The notes: a model not told the origin generated them from the letters alone. A DNA stretch of 32,956 nt from Nostoc sp. UCD121 (GCF_014222285.1 NZ_JACKZS010000076.1:1-32956); one strand, 5' to 3'. Shown: positions 15,401 to 23,380, counted from the stretch's first letter. Numbers and translations are program-made.

Positions 15401-18400
15401 TAGCATGTTCTTTGCGATGAATGATGAAGTTATTGACGGACAGCAATGTTCTAGCTCTGAGTGTGTGGGTACGAGGCTGTGACAACAGCCGGAGAGCAAG
15501 CTGTCCAAATTGGTAGCCAGCCTCGATGTTTCCGATCATTCCACAAAGGATTAACCCAAAAGTGGCATAGGCAAAGGGAGATACAACAGCATTACCGTAC
15601 TGAATTGATAAGCTTACTTGTTTAGTCACAAGCAGAGGCATTAAATTAGGAATCGCAACATAGGCGGCGATCGTAATACTTGATAGGATTTTCATTGCCG
15701 CTAGCTTGTCCGGTTCAGTCATCTCTGGTAAATGGATCAAGCTCTCAACCTCTTTCTCATGGAACAGAGCGATGATTGTATCTAGTTCAAGATGAATATC
15801 TGATTGACTAAGCGTTTTGGGGAAATTGATTTCCAATTGTTGCAAAACTTGAAATGCCGTATTAATTGCTTTTAGGGGTTGGTTTTGTGCAGTATCGGTT
15901 TGAATTTTGACTTCGTAGGTTTTCACGCTATCAAGAATCGTTTTAGCTTCTTGTAGAACGATCGCACCCCAGTATTCCACCTGTTCAAAATCGCCACACA
16001 GATACGCGACTTCTGTTGTTTCTTGATATAATTCTAAGGTCAGGTCATAGTTTGTTTGCCAGCTAGAAGCGGTTAGCCATGCTCTTCCTGTAGCTAGATA
16101 GTTTTGCGCCGTACTGTAGGCGATCGCCCCTTTTGCTTTCTGCCCTGCCATCAAATTCAATTTAGCAATCTCATCTCGTTCGGGTCGAGATGTAACAAGC
16201 TCAATTCCATGATTGAGATGATCGACAATTTCAAATAATCGATCTGATTGGCGCTCTGGCAATGTCTTTTCAAGCAGAGTACGACCAATTTGAAGATGAA
16301 CAATTTGCTTTTGCGACTCATCAATCAAGGTGTATGCAGCTTGCTGCACACGATCATGCAAGAATTTATACTCTTGAACTAACAAGTTCTCATCTAATTC
16401 AGAAAGAGGCTGAATCAATTCCGCTTGAATCGCTGCTAGCAAATCTAGAGAAATCACTTGAGGGGATTGCTTACAAACGATCGCCAACGTCTCTAAATCA
16501 AATTCTGCCCCAACACAAGCGGCTAAACGGAGTATTTGCTGAGTCCCCTCTGGTAGTTTCTGCAACTTGAGCAGTAGCAACTCCACCACATTATCAGTTA
16601 TGTTCTGGGCTTGGATCTGTCCCATGTTCCATTGCCAGCTCAAGCGTGTCGCATCAAAGGTCAATAGATTTTCGCGATGCAGCATTCGCAAAAATTCGTT
16701 GACAAAAAAAGGATTTCCCTTCGTTTTACGCAACACCAATTCAGCTAAGGAATCTACAGTGTCAGTGTTTTGATGCAGCGTTTGGGCGATCAACTGGCTT
16801 AATGGCTCTTGTGTTAAGGGTGCTAGATGGATTTCTTGAAGCACTGATCCTTGTTTTCGCAATCGCTCCAACAGGACTGTCAATGGATGGGATGAAGTCA
16901 CTTCATGATCGCGATATGCTCCAATCAGAAACAGGGATTGGGTTTGCTCGTCAAGCATGATTAGCTCAATTAATCTGAGTGTGGCTGAATCTGCCCACTG
17001 TAAGTCATCAAAAAAGATCACGAGTGGATGCTCTGTTGAGCACAATACTCGGATGAACTGCTGGAAGATGCGATTGAAGCGATTTTGAGCTTCCGTGGCT
17101 CCCACCTCTGGAACGGGTGGCTGCTTGCCGATAATCAGTTCTACTTCAGGAATTACATCAACGATGATCTGTCCGTTGTTGCCCAAGGCTGTGAGTAGAC
17201 GTGATCGCCATTGCTGCAATTGTTCTTCTGGTTCACCCAGCAGTTGTTGTAACAATTTTTGTAGAGCAACTGTGATCGCGCTGTAGGGAATATTGCGCTG
17301 AAATTGATCGAATTTACCCGAGGTGAAATAACCGCGCTTTTGGGTAATTGGTTTATAGATTTCTTGCACTAACGCAGATTTACCAATGCCAGCATAGCCA
17401 GATACCAACATCATTTCAACTTGGAATTTTGGGTTGCCCGCTTGTTGGGTTTGTGAAGTTGTTTCTGAATTGTTTGGTAAAGCAGTAACGGGATTTGACT
17501 CTGGACACGCTATGCGATTGTCCTCCGGACACGCTACGCGAACAAACGCCGCCAGTAACATTGCAACTTCCTTGTCCCGTCCATACAATTTTTGGGGAAT
17601 TTGAAACTGACCCGAAGCGTCTTGAAGCCCAAGTTGAATGCTAGAGATTTGACCGATTTGTGCTAATTGTTCAGCACAGATTTCTAAATCCGCTTTGATG
17701 CCCCAGGCACTTTGATAGCGATTTTCAGCATTTTTCGCCATCAGTTTGAGAATGATATCTGAAACTGGCTTGGGAATCGTTGTATTTATTTCATTAGGCG
17801 GAATAGGATGTTTGGCAATATGACAATGGACTAGCTCCAGCACGTCTGTGGTGGGAAATGGTAGTTGTCCAGTCAGCAGTTCGTAAAATGTCACACCAAG
17901 GGAGTAAAAATCGGTGCGGTAATCGAGTAAACGGTTCATCCGCCCGGTTTGCTCTGGAGATAGGTATGCGAGTGTCCCTTCTAAAACATGAGGACTTTTG
18001 AAAGTCGGATTCGTGCGGTAAAATTGGGTGGCAATTCCAAAGTCAATAATTTTGACAACACCGGTATCCAGGTTGAGGACTATGTTTCCAGGGTTGATAT
18101 CTTTATGAATGATATTGGCTGCATGGATTCTGCCCAGAATGGCGGTGAGGGCGATCGCAAGACTTAAAAATTGGGATAAGGGCATGGGGCAAAAGATATC
18201 TGGGCGCTTGTCCATCCATTGCTCTAGGGACTCTCCCCCAAAATCTTCTAAGATAATCACCAGAGTGCGTTGATAGTCCTGCTGGCTGTATGCTTTGATA
18301 ACTCCTTCTAATTTTAGGGAGCGGGTAATTTTATATTCCTGTCTGTAGCGAGTCAGTTCTTGAGGTGAGGGATAATCAAGCTTTAGCATTTTTACGACGA

Positions 18401-18524
18401 TTCCTACTCCATCGTCTCTGATGCCCCGGTACACTAGAGAATTGGAACTTTCGTATATTTTGTTTTGGATAGCAATACCAGGCAGAGTGATCATAGAGCA
18501 ACTCTTGAGAGTATAATCTGGCAT
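12423..18524 (-). CDS. Giant Ser/Thr kinase-AAA-GAF-PAS-histidine kinase fusion
   Basis: A 2033-residue signalling protein. The N-terminal protein kinase (about 12-290) has the ATP Lys in VVKMLK, a catalytic loop HKDINPGN (HKD in place of HRD) and DFG. Next comes an AAA/STAND ATPase with Walker A SGYAGIGKSALV (about 376-387) and Walker B LVIFFDDLQWAD. About 700-1350 is a helical TPR-like region. A GAF domain (about 1395-1545) precedes two PAS domains. The C-terminal HisKA_3 domain has the phospho-His in AREIHDTLAQAF (about 1838), and the HATPase includes EAFTNAIKYAYA and DNGQGF. This architecture is typical of filamentous cyanobacteria. It is soluble, with no membrane segments. Its stop overlaps the regulator ATG. 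Translation may really start at Met11 (MITLPGIAIQ). A dispersed repeat encodes the linker near 328-345. Confidence 0.95.
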   Translation of the reverse strand: MPDYTLKSCSMITLPGIAIQNKIYESSNSLVYRGIRDDGVGIVVKMLKLDYPSPQELTRYRQEYKITRSLKLEGVIKAYSQQDYQRTLVIILEDFGGESLEQWMDKRPDIFCPMPLSQFLSLAIALTAILGRIHAANIIHKDINPGNIVLNLDTGVVKIIDFGIATQFYRTNPTFKSPHVLEGTLAYLSPEQTGRMNRLLDYRTDFYSLGVTFYELLTGQLPFPTTDVLELVHCHIAKHPIPPNEINTTIPKPVSDIILKLMAKNAENRYQSAWGIKADLEICAEQLAQIGQISSIQLGLQDASGQFQIPQKLYGRDKEVAMLLAAFVRVACPEDNRIACPESNPVTALPNNSETTSQTQQAGNPKFQVEMMLVSGYAGIGKSALVQEIYKPITQKRGYFTSGKFDQFQRNIPYSAITVALQKLLQQLLGEPEEQLQQWRSRLLTALGNNGQIIVDVIPEVELIIGKQPPVPEVGATEAQNRFNRIFQQFIRVLCSTEHPLVIFFDDLQWADSATLRLIELIMLDEQTQSLFLIGAYRDHEVTSSHPLTVLLERLRKQGSVLQEIHLAPLTQEPLSQLIAQTLHQNTDTVDSLAELVLRKTKGNPFFVNEFLRMLHRENLLTFDATRLSWQWNMGQIQAQNITDNVVELLLLKLQKLPEGTQQILRLAACVGAEFDLETLAIVCKQSPQVISLDLLAAIQAELIQPLSELDENLLVQEYKFLHDRVQQAAYTLIDESQKQIVHLQIGRTLLEKTLPERQSDRLFEIVDHLNHGIELVTSRPERDEIAKLNLMAGQKAKGAIAYSTAQNYLATGRAWLTASSWQTNYDLTLELYQETTEVAYLCGDFEQVEYWGAIVLQEAKTILDSVKTYEVKIQTDTAQNQPLKAINTAFQVLQQLEINFPKTLSQSDIHLELDTIIALFHEKEVESLIHLPEMTEPDKLAAMKILSSITIAAYVAIPNLMPLLVTKQVSLSIQYGNAVVSPFAYATFGLILCGMIGNIEAGYQFGQLALRLLSQPRTHTLRARTLLSVNNFIIHRKEHARELLKPLLEGYHIGLETGDLESAAYCAYTHCFQSYANGKELAEVERDMAIYGEAIHQIKQETALTWNQIFRQVVINLRGRSTSPTQLIGEFYNEENELPKYEAANDGSTIFTVHFNKLCLCYLFSQYAQAVKNAALAETHLIRLTGAFLQPLYYFYDSLARLATYLDSSTQVQEEILKKVAVSQEKMKQWAHYAPMNYLHKYHLAEAEKARVLSQLLEAEEFYEQAIQGARENAYIQEEALAYELAAKFYLGRGREKIAQLYMKEAHYCYERWGATAKVKDLETRYPQFFAQSSGVNAPLMLITTGTTSNTSQVAFDLATVMKAAQAISSEIELEQLLSSLMQILIENAGAQTGCLLLENAGEWRIDAACDLVEGKSGRTTQVLQSTPITNRLPESIIQYVIRTHETVLLNDATHEGRFIHDPYIQNNQTQSLLCLPLLNQSKLVGVLYLENQLAAGAFTPDQTQVLNLLSTQAAIAIKNAKLYSKLRASESQMAQFLEAIPVGIGIIDAMGRPYYVNQRGIELMGKGVDPAATAEQLSEVYQFYVTGTDQIYPSERLPIIRALSGECTRIDDVEIHQNNAIIPVEGWGTPVFDEQGKVAYAIVAFQDITERKQSEKLLADYNQTLEQQVTERTLLLSKEIEQRQQVENALRQSEEQRRLTMNFAYIGSWNWNILDNTVHWDDNNTRLLGVEPGEVEVSYQAWCNRVHPEDVDQVEQALTTALATHTDYEGEYRVIYPDGSIHWLVSRGRGIYNEAGQPVRMLGVSFDISEQRNAALRERKRAEAASILEERNRMAREIHDTLAQAFTGILVHMGAVSRVVATNPDAVQTHIDTVRDLARSGLTEARRSVAALRPQLLEDGNLWTALERFIATMSSSTETRLIYNVIGTPYVLPPETENHLLRIGQEAFTNAIKYAYASEIRVELVYEPTLCFLRIKDNGQGFEVTTTTLSQGFGLLGITERAEHIGAQLSIESQLGQGTEVLVTVNREAAV
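17499..17548. repeat. GCGTAGCGTGTCC-type repeat inside the kinase gene
   Basis: Two tandem half-copies, GGACACGCTATGCGATTGTC and GGACACGCTACGCGAAC, lie in frame. On the coding strand they give RVACPEDNRIACPESNP in the linker between the protein kinase and the AAA domain. This is a recognisable Nostoc dispersed repeat (GCGTAGCGTGTCCGGAGGA). Confidence 0.7.
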
Positions 18525-18813
18525 AACTCAAACTATACAGCAATCCAGCTATCTACATTTTTCATCTTCTGAAACCCTATTTGGTTTTGTTCATTTCTAG
18601 CCAGTTGTAGCGTGGGAACTGAACTCTGTTGAGCCCTGTATGAATCATGTAGAGGGGTTCTACAGCACTCAACAAAACAACTGGCATGGCTGGATGTCAA
18701 GAAGCGGGAAGTTTTATCTTTTCCCTCGTACAACTTCTTCACTGTCCCGTTGTGGTGATATCTCCATTGAAACTGCAACCCAAAGACATTGGATGCCAAT
18801 TTGCCAAAATTGT

Positions 18814-19773
18814 TTAGGGTATTCTCCCATACTCCAACTCCAGAAGCTTCAACAATTTCTCTTCCACAACAGTAAGATAAGGTCGATTTACCTTCCCCAA
18901 CGACTGCAACAGACTTTTGACTGTCTCCTCCAGCGAATCGGAATACACCTGATTAATGCGATCGCTAATCTCCTGAACCTGCTGACATTCGGCAGGCAAG
19001 TAATCGTAAGACTTCAGGTGTTGTAACCCAACGGCGTACTCGCCATCCCACATTTTCACTGTGGAACTAAAGTCATTCACTGCGCTGACAATTGCCCAGC
19101 AGCCACTCTTGCCCCTGAGTTCTGGATTATCTTTAGCAAGAATTTGGCAGACTTCACCTAACTGGTAGGTGTTTGGTACTTGGGTTCGCTCCATTATTTT
19201 TTGCACCACATCTTTGACGATTCTACCAGTAGGCACTTTCCCGCCAGCAAGTTCTACTGCTCTTAGCCACACTTCTTGCTGTTCATGAGGTTCAAGCTTT
19301 GTCATGGGTCGAACTTGCCCCTCTGCTGTTGGCAAGATTTGTCGCTGCTCGGAGTGGACTGTATCAAGATCATCTTCATTTTGCGTCCAAATTGGACACA
19401 TTTTCATTAGGTTATCAAACACAGATGAAGCTTCGATTAATCTATAAGGATGACGGCGCTCAAACCCAAACCTGTCCTTGCAATACTCTTCAAAAGTGCC
19501 GTGGGTAGAGCGGTACAGTCTGCGATCGCGCAATTCCATCAACGCCTTACCTGCTTCAAAAACTGCTCTTTCCACACGGCGCTCTAAATGTAGGCGATCG
19601 CGCTCTTCCGCCTCGGACAACTCCTCTACTTCAACAGCACTAACCGTAATTGTTGCTGTAGCTGGATTTTCCTCAACAGAGATATCTTCATTTGCAGAGT
19701 TACTGAGTGATTTTGAATTTATCTCTGCGGCAGAGGTGGCTTTTTTACGCCTAGAAGATGGTTTAGCCATCAT
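18814..19773 (-). CDS. Plasmid-type DNA-binding/partition-like protein
   Basis: A 319-residue protein. The first ~60 residues are Lys/Ser-rich and then acidic and look disordered. The core, about 60-115, reads RVERAVFEAGKALMELRDRR and then STHGTFEEYCKDRFGFERRH, a pattern found in cyanobacterial and phage proteins containing a ParB- or KorB-like helix-turn-helix; PYRLIEASSVFDNL continues it. A second conserved block is LEPHEQQEVWLRAVELAGGK. The C-terminus is helical and Leu-rich. I know this layout from Nostoc plasmids and islands but cannot name a function with certainty; DNA binding in replication or segregation control is inference. It may start at either of two adjacent ATGs. It begins the accessory region. 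Confidence 0.7.
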   Translation of the reverse strand: MMAKPSSRRKKATSAAEINSKSLSNSANEDISVEENPATATITVSAVEVEELSEAEERDRLHLERRVERAVFEAGKALMELRDRRLYRSTHGTFEEYCKDRFGFERRHPYRLIEASSVFDNLMKMCPIWTQNEDDLDTVHSEQRQILPTAEGQVRPMTKLEPHEQQEVWLRAVELAGGKVPTGRIVKDVVQKIMERTQVPNTYQLGEVCQILAKDNPELRGKSGCWAIVSAVNDFSSTVKMWDGEYAVGLQHLKSYDYLPAECQQVQEISDRINQVYSDSLEETVKSLLQSLGKVNRPYLTVVEEKLLKLLELEYGRIP

Positions 19774-19846
19774 TCCACCCCTTTAATTCAATAGTACTTG
19801 CTCAAAATCAATGGCAAATAGATTAAGTATGTGGTGAGTTATGGTA

Positions 19847-19881
19847 ATAATGCTCTGGGATTGAACTCGGTGGAGCATTAT
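19847..19881 (-). terminator. Candidate terminator
   Basis: ATAATGCTC at 19847-19855 and GAGCATTAT at 19873-19881 make a 9-bp perfect stem with a 17-base loop, beginning six bases past the stop of the minus-strand gene at 19887. No strong T-run follows. Confidence 0.45.
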
Positions 19882-19886
19882 CATCT

Positions 19887-20141
19887 TCACGAGTCCTCTT
19901 GAATTTTCACAATGTCATTGACAGTTACTAACTCTCCAGACAGCACAGAGCAAATCCTTGCTAGTTTTACCAAATTATCGATATCCGCTTTTTTCAGCCT
20001 GCCATCACGGGCGACAGTCAAGGTATGTCTAGTGACTTCATTCGGGCTACCCTCAAACTGCCTATGAACTGCGTAGACAGACAAGAGGCTACCATCTTCT
20101 GTTTTGGGCCACCATTGCGAAATATCAATATATGCTTCCAT
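19887..20141 (-). CDS. Hypothetical protein
   Basis: An 84-residue protein from the ATG at 20141; a GTG five codons earlier is also possible. The sequence alternates strands with polar turns (EAYIDISQWWPKTEDGSLLS, VYAVHRQFEG) and ends in a helix-rich part (KKADIDNLVKLARICSVLSG). I do not recognise the family. It is transcribed leftward, diverging from the 270-residue gene, and the 38-bp repeat array lies in the shared upstream region. No membrane segment or cysteine pair is present. Confidence 0.6.
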   Translation of the reverse strand: MEAYIDISQWWPKTEDGSLLSVYAVHRQFEGSPNEVTRHTLTVARDGRLKKADIDNLVKLARICSVLSGELVTVNDIVKIQEDS

Positions 20142-20184
20142 CCAAACTGCTAACACGTTTTTAATGATTAACCTCCATTAACGC

Positions 20185-20298
20185 TTATCTGATTACAGAA
20201 TAACAGCCAATCAACATACAGGCTATCAATTAACAGAATAACTGCTAATCAGTATATTGACAATCAGTTAGCAGGATAGCATAATATAACTATCACAA
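20185..20298. repeat. Three degenerate 38-bp direct repeats
   Basis: Units at 20185-20222, 20223-20260 and 20261-20298 keep the same 38-bp period and share the core TNACAGAATAACNGCNAATC (units 1 and 2 match best; unit 3 has GTTAGCAGGATAGC). They occupy the divergent intergenic region. They could be iterons, partition sites or operators. Confidence 0.55.
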
Positions 20299-20380
20299 AA
20301 GGCAACCGCCCTTAGCCTCGGAAACTTTGGAAGCGATCGCCTTTTGAAAAACCCATACATTCGTACAGGGAATCTTAATT

Positions 20381-21193
20381 ATGACTCACGTTATTTACAC
20401 AGCACAACAGCTGAAACTGAAATCGATTGCCCGACTCAAGCAAATCTACAGCGAAATCGCCTGTACAACCGAAGTAAACGACAAACGCTGCAAGGATTCT
20501 TGGATTTCTGCCATTGTTAACTATCAGGCAAGCAAGATTCAGAAACTCGCCCCTGCTGCCCCCGACGAACAAGCAATCGCTCAAGTCGAACTCGACAGCT
20601 ACATCGCTGACCAAGCCCAAGTTGTAGCTCCCGAACCCCTCACAATAGTCGAAATCTCGTTTGACCATCACGAATATTACGCTGATGACAAACTGGTAGC
20701 CAGCATCAGCCATGATGACAACCACTTAACGCAACGCTGGGTAGTCATGGGCAACGACAAAGAAGTATTTCGTGCCAACACTCTAATGCGTTGCGATCGC
20801 TTCATCTGCACTCACTATAAAGACGGCTCATTACCTGTGCAAGAACAACTTGCAACACCATGCACTACCGAAAACCAAATCATGGCGTATATCTTCAACG
20901 AGTGCCAGAATTACGGGTTTGAAATTCTCGATGATGGCATTTACAACAACAACGGCGTGAAACTGGGGCAAGTCGGATGCACTGACGGTAACTGGTGGGT
21001 GAAGAGGCGTTATTCAGTCCAGCAGCAGTATTCTAACTCCGTGCTTGATGCTGTGCTATCGCTGTCGATGGTGGACGTGTCTACTGATGGCAAATCCATT
21101 TTTGATGAATATTTTTTAGACCAACCCTTAGAACAGCTAACTGGCGATAAATTGCAACGCCTGCTGGAGAGAACGGAGTTAGTCACAGCGTAA
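20381..21193 (+). CDS. Accessory protein with SAP-like N-terminus
   Basis: A 270-residue protein. Residues about 8-53 read LKLKSIARLKQIYSEIAC and later DSWISAIVNYQASKIQK, the spacing of a SAP- or Rho-N-like helix-turn-helix seen at the front of several cyanobacterial mobile-element proteins. The remainder (90-270) is a mixed alpha/beta region (EISFDHHEYYADDKLVASIS, WVVMGNDKEVFRAN, YNNNGVKLGQVGCTDGNWWV) that I do not recognise. The C-terminal part has Trp/Tyr-rich strands and ends in a Leu-rich helix. It may bind DNA through the first domain. It diverges from the gene at 19887 and opens a long rightward series of genes. A HIP1 site and a CCTCGG tract precede it. Confidence 0.65.
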   Translation: MTHVIYTAQQLKLKSIARLKQIYSEIACTTEVNDKRCKDSWISAIVNYQASKIQKLAPAAPDEQAIAQVELDSYIADQAQVVAPEPLTIVEISFDHHEYYADDKLVASISHDDNHLTQRWVVMGNDKEVFRANTLMRCDRFICTHYKDGSLPVQEQLATPCTTENQIMAYIFNECQNYGFEILDDGIYNNNGVKLGQVGCTDGNWWVKRRYSVQQQYSNSVLDAVLSLSMVDVSTDGKSIFDEYFLDQPLEQLTGDKLQRLLERTELVTA

Positions 21194-21209
21194 ATATTGG
21201 GCTTCGCCT

Positions 21210-21262
21210 GGGAAAAGGTAAATTTCTTCATTCCTTTCCCCCTTACCCCTTCCCCTTTTCCC
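21210..21262 (+). terminator. Weak hairpin in a pyrimidine-rich intergenic tract
   Basis: GGGAAAAGG at 21210-21218 can pair with CCTTTTCCC at 21254-21262 across a 35-base loop. The tract is C/T-rich (CCTTTCCCCCTTACCCCTTC), a type of intergenic sequence common in Nostoc. The terminator role is doubtful. Confidence 0.25.
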
Positions 21263-21297
21263 TAAAACACATTCCCTTCATTCACCTATTCACATCT

Positions 21298-21624
21298 ATG
21301 CAACCGACAATCTCGATCCCACGACACTGGCCCTACCCTCGCTTTGCTTTGGAACAGCGTACACAACAGGGCATCATACTGGGACTTTATTACTATCCTT
21401 TGGGTACAGAGTTGGCTGAACAATTTGATGATGGCTGGCGTTATGCGCTAATGCCTAATAAAAATTCTGATGAAATATCTTACTTGCAAGAGAATCAAAT
21501 TCAGCCGCTCACACCAGAAGAATTATTTCAGCAAATTACCGCAGAGATTGACTTTTATCAACAGCAAATAAGCATTCTCAACCGACAGTTAACCGTATTA
21601 ACCAGAGGTGCAAACAATGGCTAA
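21298..21624 (+). CDS. Hypothetical protein
   Basis: A 108-residue protein. The first part is beta-rich with an aromatic core (WPYPRFALEQRTQQGIILGL, YYYPLGTELAEQFDDGWRYA), and the last 35 residues form a Gln/Leu helix likely to make a coiled coil (EELFQQITAEIDFYQQQISI). The family is not known to me; similar short genes occur in trains in Nostoc accessory islands. Its stop overlaps the ATG of the next gene by eight bases (ATGGCTAA), so the two are coupled. Confidence 0.65.
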   Translation: MQPTISIPRHWPYPRFALEQRTQQGIILGLYYYPLGTELAEQFDDGWRYALMPNKNSDEISYLQENQIQPLTPEELFQQITAEIDFYQQQISILNRQLTVLTRGANNG

Positions 21625-21820
21625 GGAAGCAAACAACAGCTTTGATCGCAGAGCCAATCATTTGCTGCGTTTACTTCAACTTTGTGGTGGTTGTATTCCT
21701 CTGCACTCTCTCCAATGCCAAGTTTCAAATTCAGTCATTCAAACTCTGCTGGACAAAGAACTGGTGCAAGTACAGAATACTGGACGCGGCTTTTTGTTGG
21801 AGATTGCCAAGGATTTTTAG
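21617..21820 (+). CDS. Small winged-helix-like protein
   Basis: A 67-residue protein starting at the ATG at 21617, preferred because GAGGTG sits six bases before it. The pattern is that of a small helix-turn-helix: RRANHLLRLLQLCGGCIPLH, then LQCQVSNSVIQTLLDKELVQ, a recognition helix, and a wing VQNTGRGFLLEI. It could be a small regulator of the element. Overlaps the upstream gene end by eight bases, so co-translated. Confidence 0.6.
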   Translation: MAKEANNSFDRRANHLLRLLQLCGGCIPLHSLQCQVSNSVIQTLLDKELVQVQNTGRGFLLEIAKDF

Positions 21821-21845
21821 GTTATTAATCCCAGGAGAGAAAAGC

Positions 21846-22304
21846 ATGATTGACCATATTAACGCACTTCAAACAAGTTGGTATCTCTCTCCTCCTTGGC
21901 GTGGAAGAATTCCACCCGTTGAGGTGAATTTACTGGAGAGAGTATATTTACGAACCACGAGAACATTTGGCTATTGTTGCGGTATGCAATGGAAGCATGA
22001 ATGCTGGATTTATTCAATTGATTGCCGTAATGAAATACTCCACGCCACACAAAACCAAATCATTGGAACTGGAGAATTAGAAGCCATCAAGGTGCAAAAA
22101 CCTGCCTTTGTTTTGGGCGAGAGAGTAATGCTCTGTTCTCACGATAAGGGAACAAAACAACGGCTGATTTTGGGGATTGGGTTGGTGAATAATTCTTGGT
22201 TTTACCTTGTTGAATTGATGTCGCCAACGTTAATTAAGACACCAACTATATCGAATCGTTTCTCACTGGTTGGTGAAAAAAGTTTAGTGCGAGTGAATGC
22301 CTGA
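21846..22304 (+). CDS. DUF1392-like cyanobacterial protein
   Basis: A 152-residue protein. The ATG at 21846 is preferred because AGGAGAG precedes it by the normal distance and the upstream open frame merely overlaps the previous gene out of frame. The front reads INALQTSWYLSPPWRGRIPP and VEVNLLERVYLRTTRTFGYC, which I associate with the DUF1392 family confined to filamentous cyanobacteria and common on their plasmids. Its function is unknown. Two adjacent Cys and a Cys further on (MQWKHECW) are noted but do not form a clear metal site. Confidence 0.65.
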   Translation: MIDHINALQTSWYLSPPWRGRIPPVEVNLLERVYLRTTRTFGYCCGMQWKHECWIYSIDCRNEILHATQNQIIGTGELEAIKVQKPAFVLGERVMLCSHDKGTKQRLILGIGLVNNSWFYLVELMSPTLIKTPTISNRFSLVGEKSLVRVNA

Positions 22305-22331
22305 AATTTTGAAATTTAGTTAGGAGTCAAT

Positions 22332-23138
22332 ATGAATTTACCTTTGAATCAAAGTGTTTTAGTCGAGTCTCCATCATTGAGAACTTCTGCACTTTCTAAC
22401 CTAGATGATTCACGCGCAGAAGAAGTTCTGAGCAAAGCAAAGGCAATAGTGTTCGCTGTATGGAACGGGAAGGGATGGGCCACAGTTGAGCAGTTAGCCC
22501 AGTATTTTCAATCTTCTATACCAGCTATTAAGCATATCTACGAAAGAAACAGTAAGGAGTTTCAGGCTAAGGAAACCAAAAAACTAACTGGGAAAGACTT
22601 GTCTGATGCTCGCTCCAAGTTGGAGCTAGCATCCCGAACAGCCCAAGCCAGAGTCTTTTCACCTTTTGGAACACTCCGCATCGCAATGTTGCTCACTGAA
22701 TCGGAAGTAGCTGCTCAAGTGCGAACAATCATCTTAGAGCTAGTTGCAGCAGTGCCTAACATTACACCCAAAGCTGATACTCCCACTGCCCCTACCCCTG
22801 CCCTGCCACCGGTTGAGCAGCGCCTACAAACTTTAGTCGAGGCAATGAAGACTTTAGCTGAACTTACGGGGGGCAGACTCAACCCATACATGGAGCAGCA
22901 TTTTCAAGACTTCGCTGCAAATCTCCTAGCCCAACACAATCAACAAGCCCTTTCTGGTAGCAAAGAGAAATGGATGGGCGTGGTCAACTTTGCAGAGAGC
23001 GAACTCGGTAAAAAAGTCCCCCTGAGCGGCGCTCACTATCGCGGACACTTGGGCACATGGGTGAGAACATTCTACCCACACTTGGGCGATCGCCAAGAAA
23101 CGCGATTGGTTAATGGGGTTCAACCCAAGGCTATGTAG
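22332..23138 (+). CDS. Antirepressor-like accessory protein
   Basis: A 268-residue protein. The N-terminal half has WATVEQLAQYFQSSIPAIKH, then a helix with YERNSKEFQAK, and FSPFGTLRIAMLLTESEVAA, which resembles the Bro-N/ANT type DNA-binding N-terminus of phage antirepressors. A Pro-rich linker (TPTAPTPALPPVEQ) at about 160 divides it from a helical C-terminal half ending GAHYRGHLGTWVRTFYPHLG. This would fit a phage- or plasmid-type regulator, but the specific family is not confirmed. It has an AGGAG ribosome site and follows the DUF1392-like gene by 27 bases. Confidence 0.6.
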   Translation: MNLPLNQSVLVESPSLRTSALSNLDDSRAEEVLSKAKAIVFAVWNGKGWATVEQLAQYFQSSIPAIKHIYERNSKEFQAKETKKLTGKDLSDARSKLELASRTAQARVFSPFGTLRIAMLLTESEVAAQVRTIILELVAAVPNITPKADTPTAPTPALPPVEQRLQTLVEAMKTLAELTGGRLNPYMEQHFQDFAANLLAQHNQQALSGSKEKWMGVVNFAESELGKKVPLSGAHYRGHLGTWVRTFYPHLGDRQETRLVNGVQPKAM

Positions 23139-23155
23139 TCCCCGAATCATATCGG

Positions 23156-23296
23156 ATGCAATCAGCTACACATCCAGCAGAAAGAGCGTGTGTGGCTATG
23201 GCTATTTTCGCAATCGAAGAATTTGAATCCATCAAAGATGAAGGTTCAGATGAGGATGATGACGAATATGAAACTGATTGTTTATTCCCTGAATAA
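23156..23296 (+). CDS. Small acidic protein (46 residues)
   Basis: An ATG at 23156 opens a 46-codon frame ending TAA at 23296. The N-terminal half is neutral and hydrophobic (RACVAMAIFAIEEFE) and the C-terminal half is strongly acidic (SIKDEGSDEDDDEYETDCLF). No clear ribosome site precedes it; the start may be one of the two internal ATGs. The clean acidic tail argues for a real small gene, possibly a DNA mimic or anti-restriction-like protein, which is speculation. Confidence 0.4.
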   Translation: MQSATHPAERACVAMAIFAIEEFESIKDEGSDEDDDEYETDCLFPE

Positions 23297-23380
23297 CGTT
23301 CGTTGCCAGGGGTTTAATGAAGCGCGAGTAATACACCTTCCTAAATATTTTCTTACAAATTACAAGATGGTTAAACGGAT

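Noticed and set aside
18533..18799. Minus-strand open frame of 88 codons upstream of the giant kinase
   Set aside because: Its sequence is unpatterned and Ser/Cys-rich; it is probably the leader and promoter region of the kinase gene.
20185..20298. CRISPR interpretation of the 38-bp repeats
   Set aside because: Only three degenerate units, no spacers, and no cas genes nearby.
20375..20725. Minus-strand 116-codon frame opposite the SAP-like gene
   Set aside because: It is antisense to a gene with a consistent protein pattern and extends over its start region without a ribosome site.
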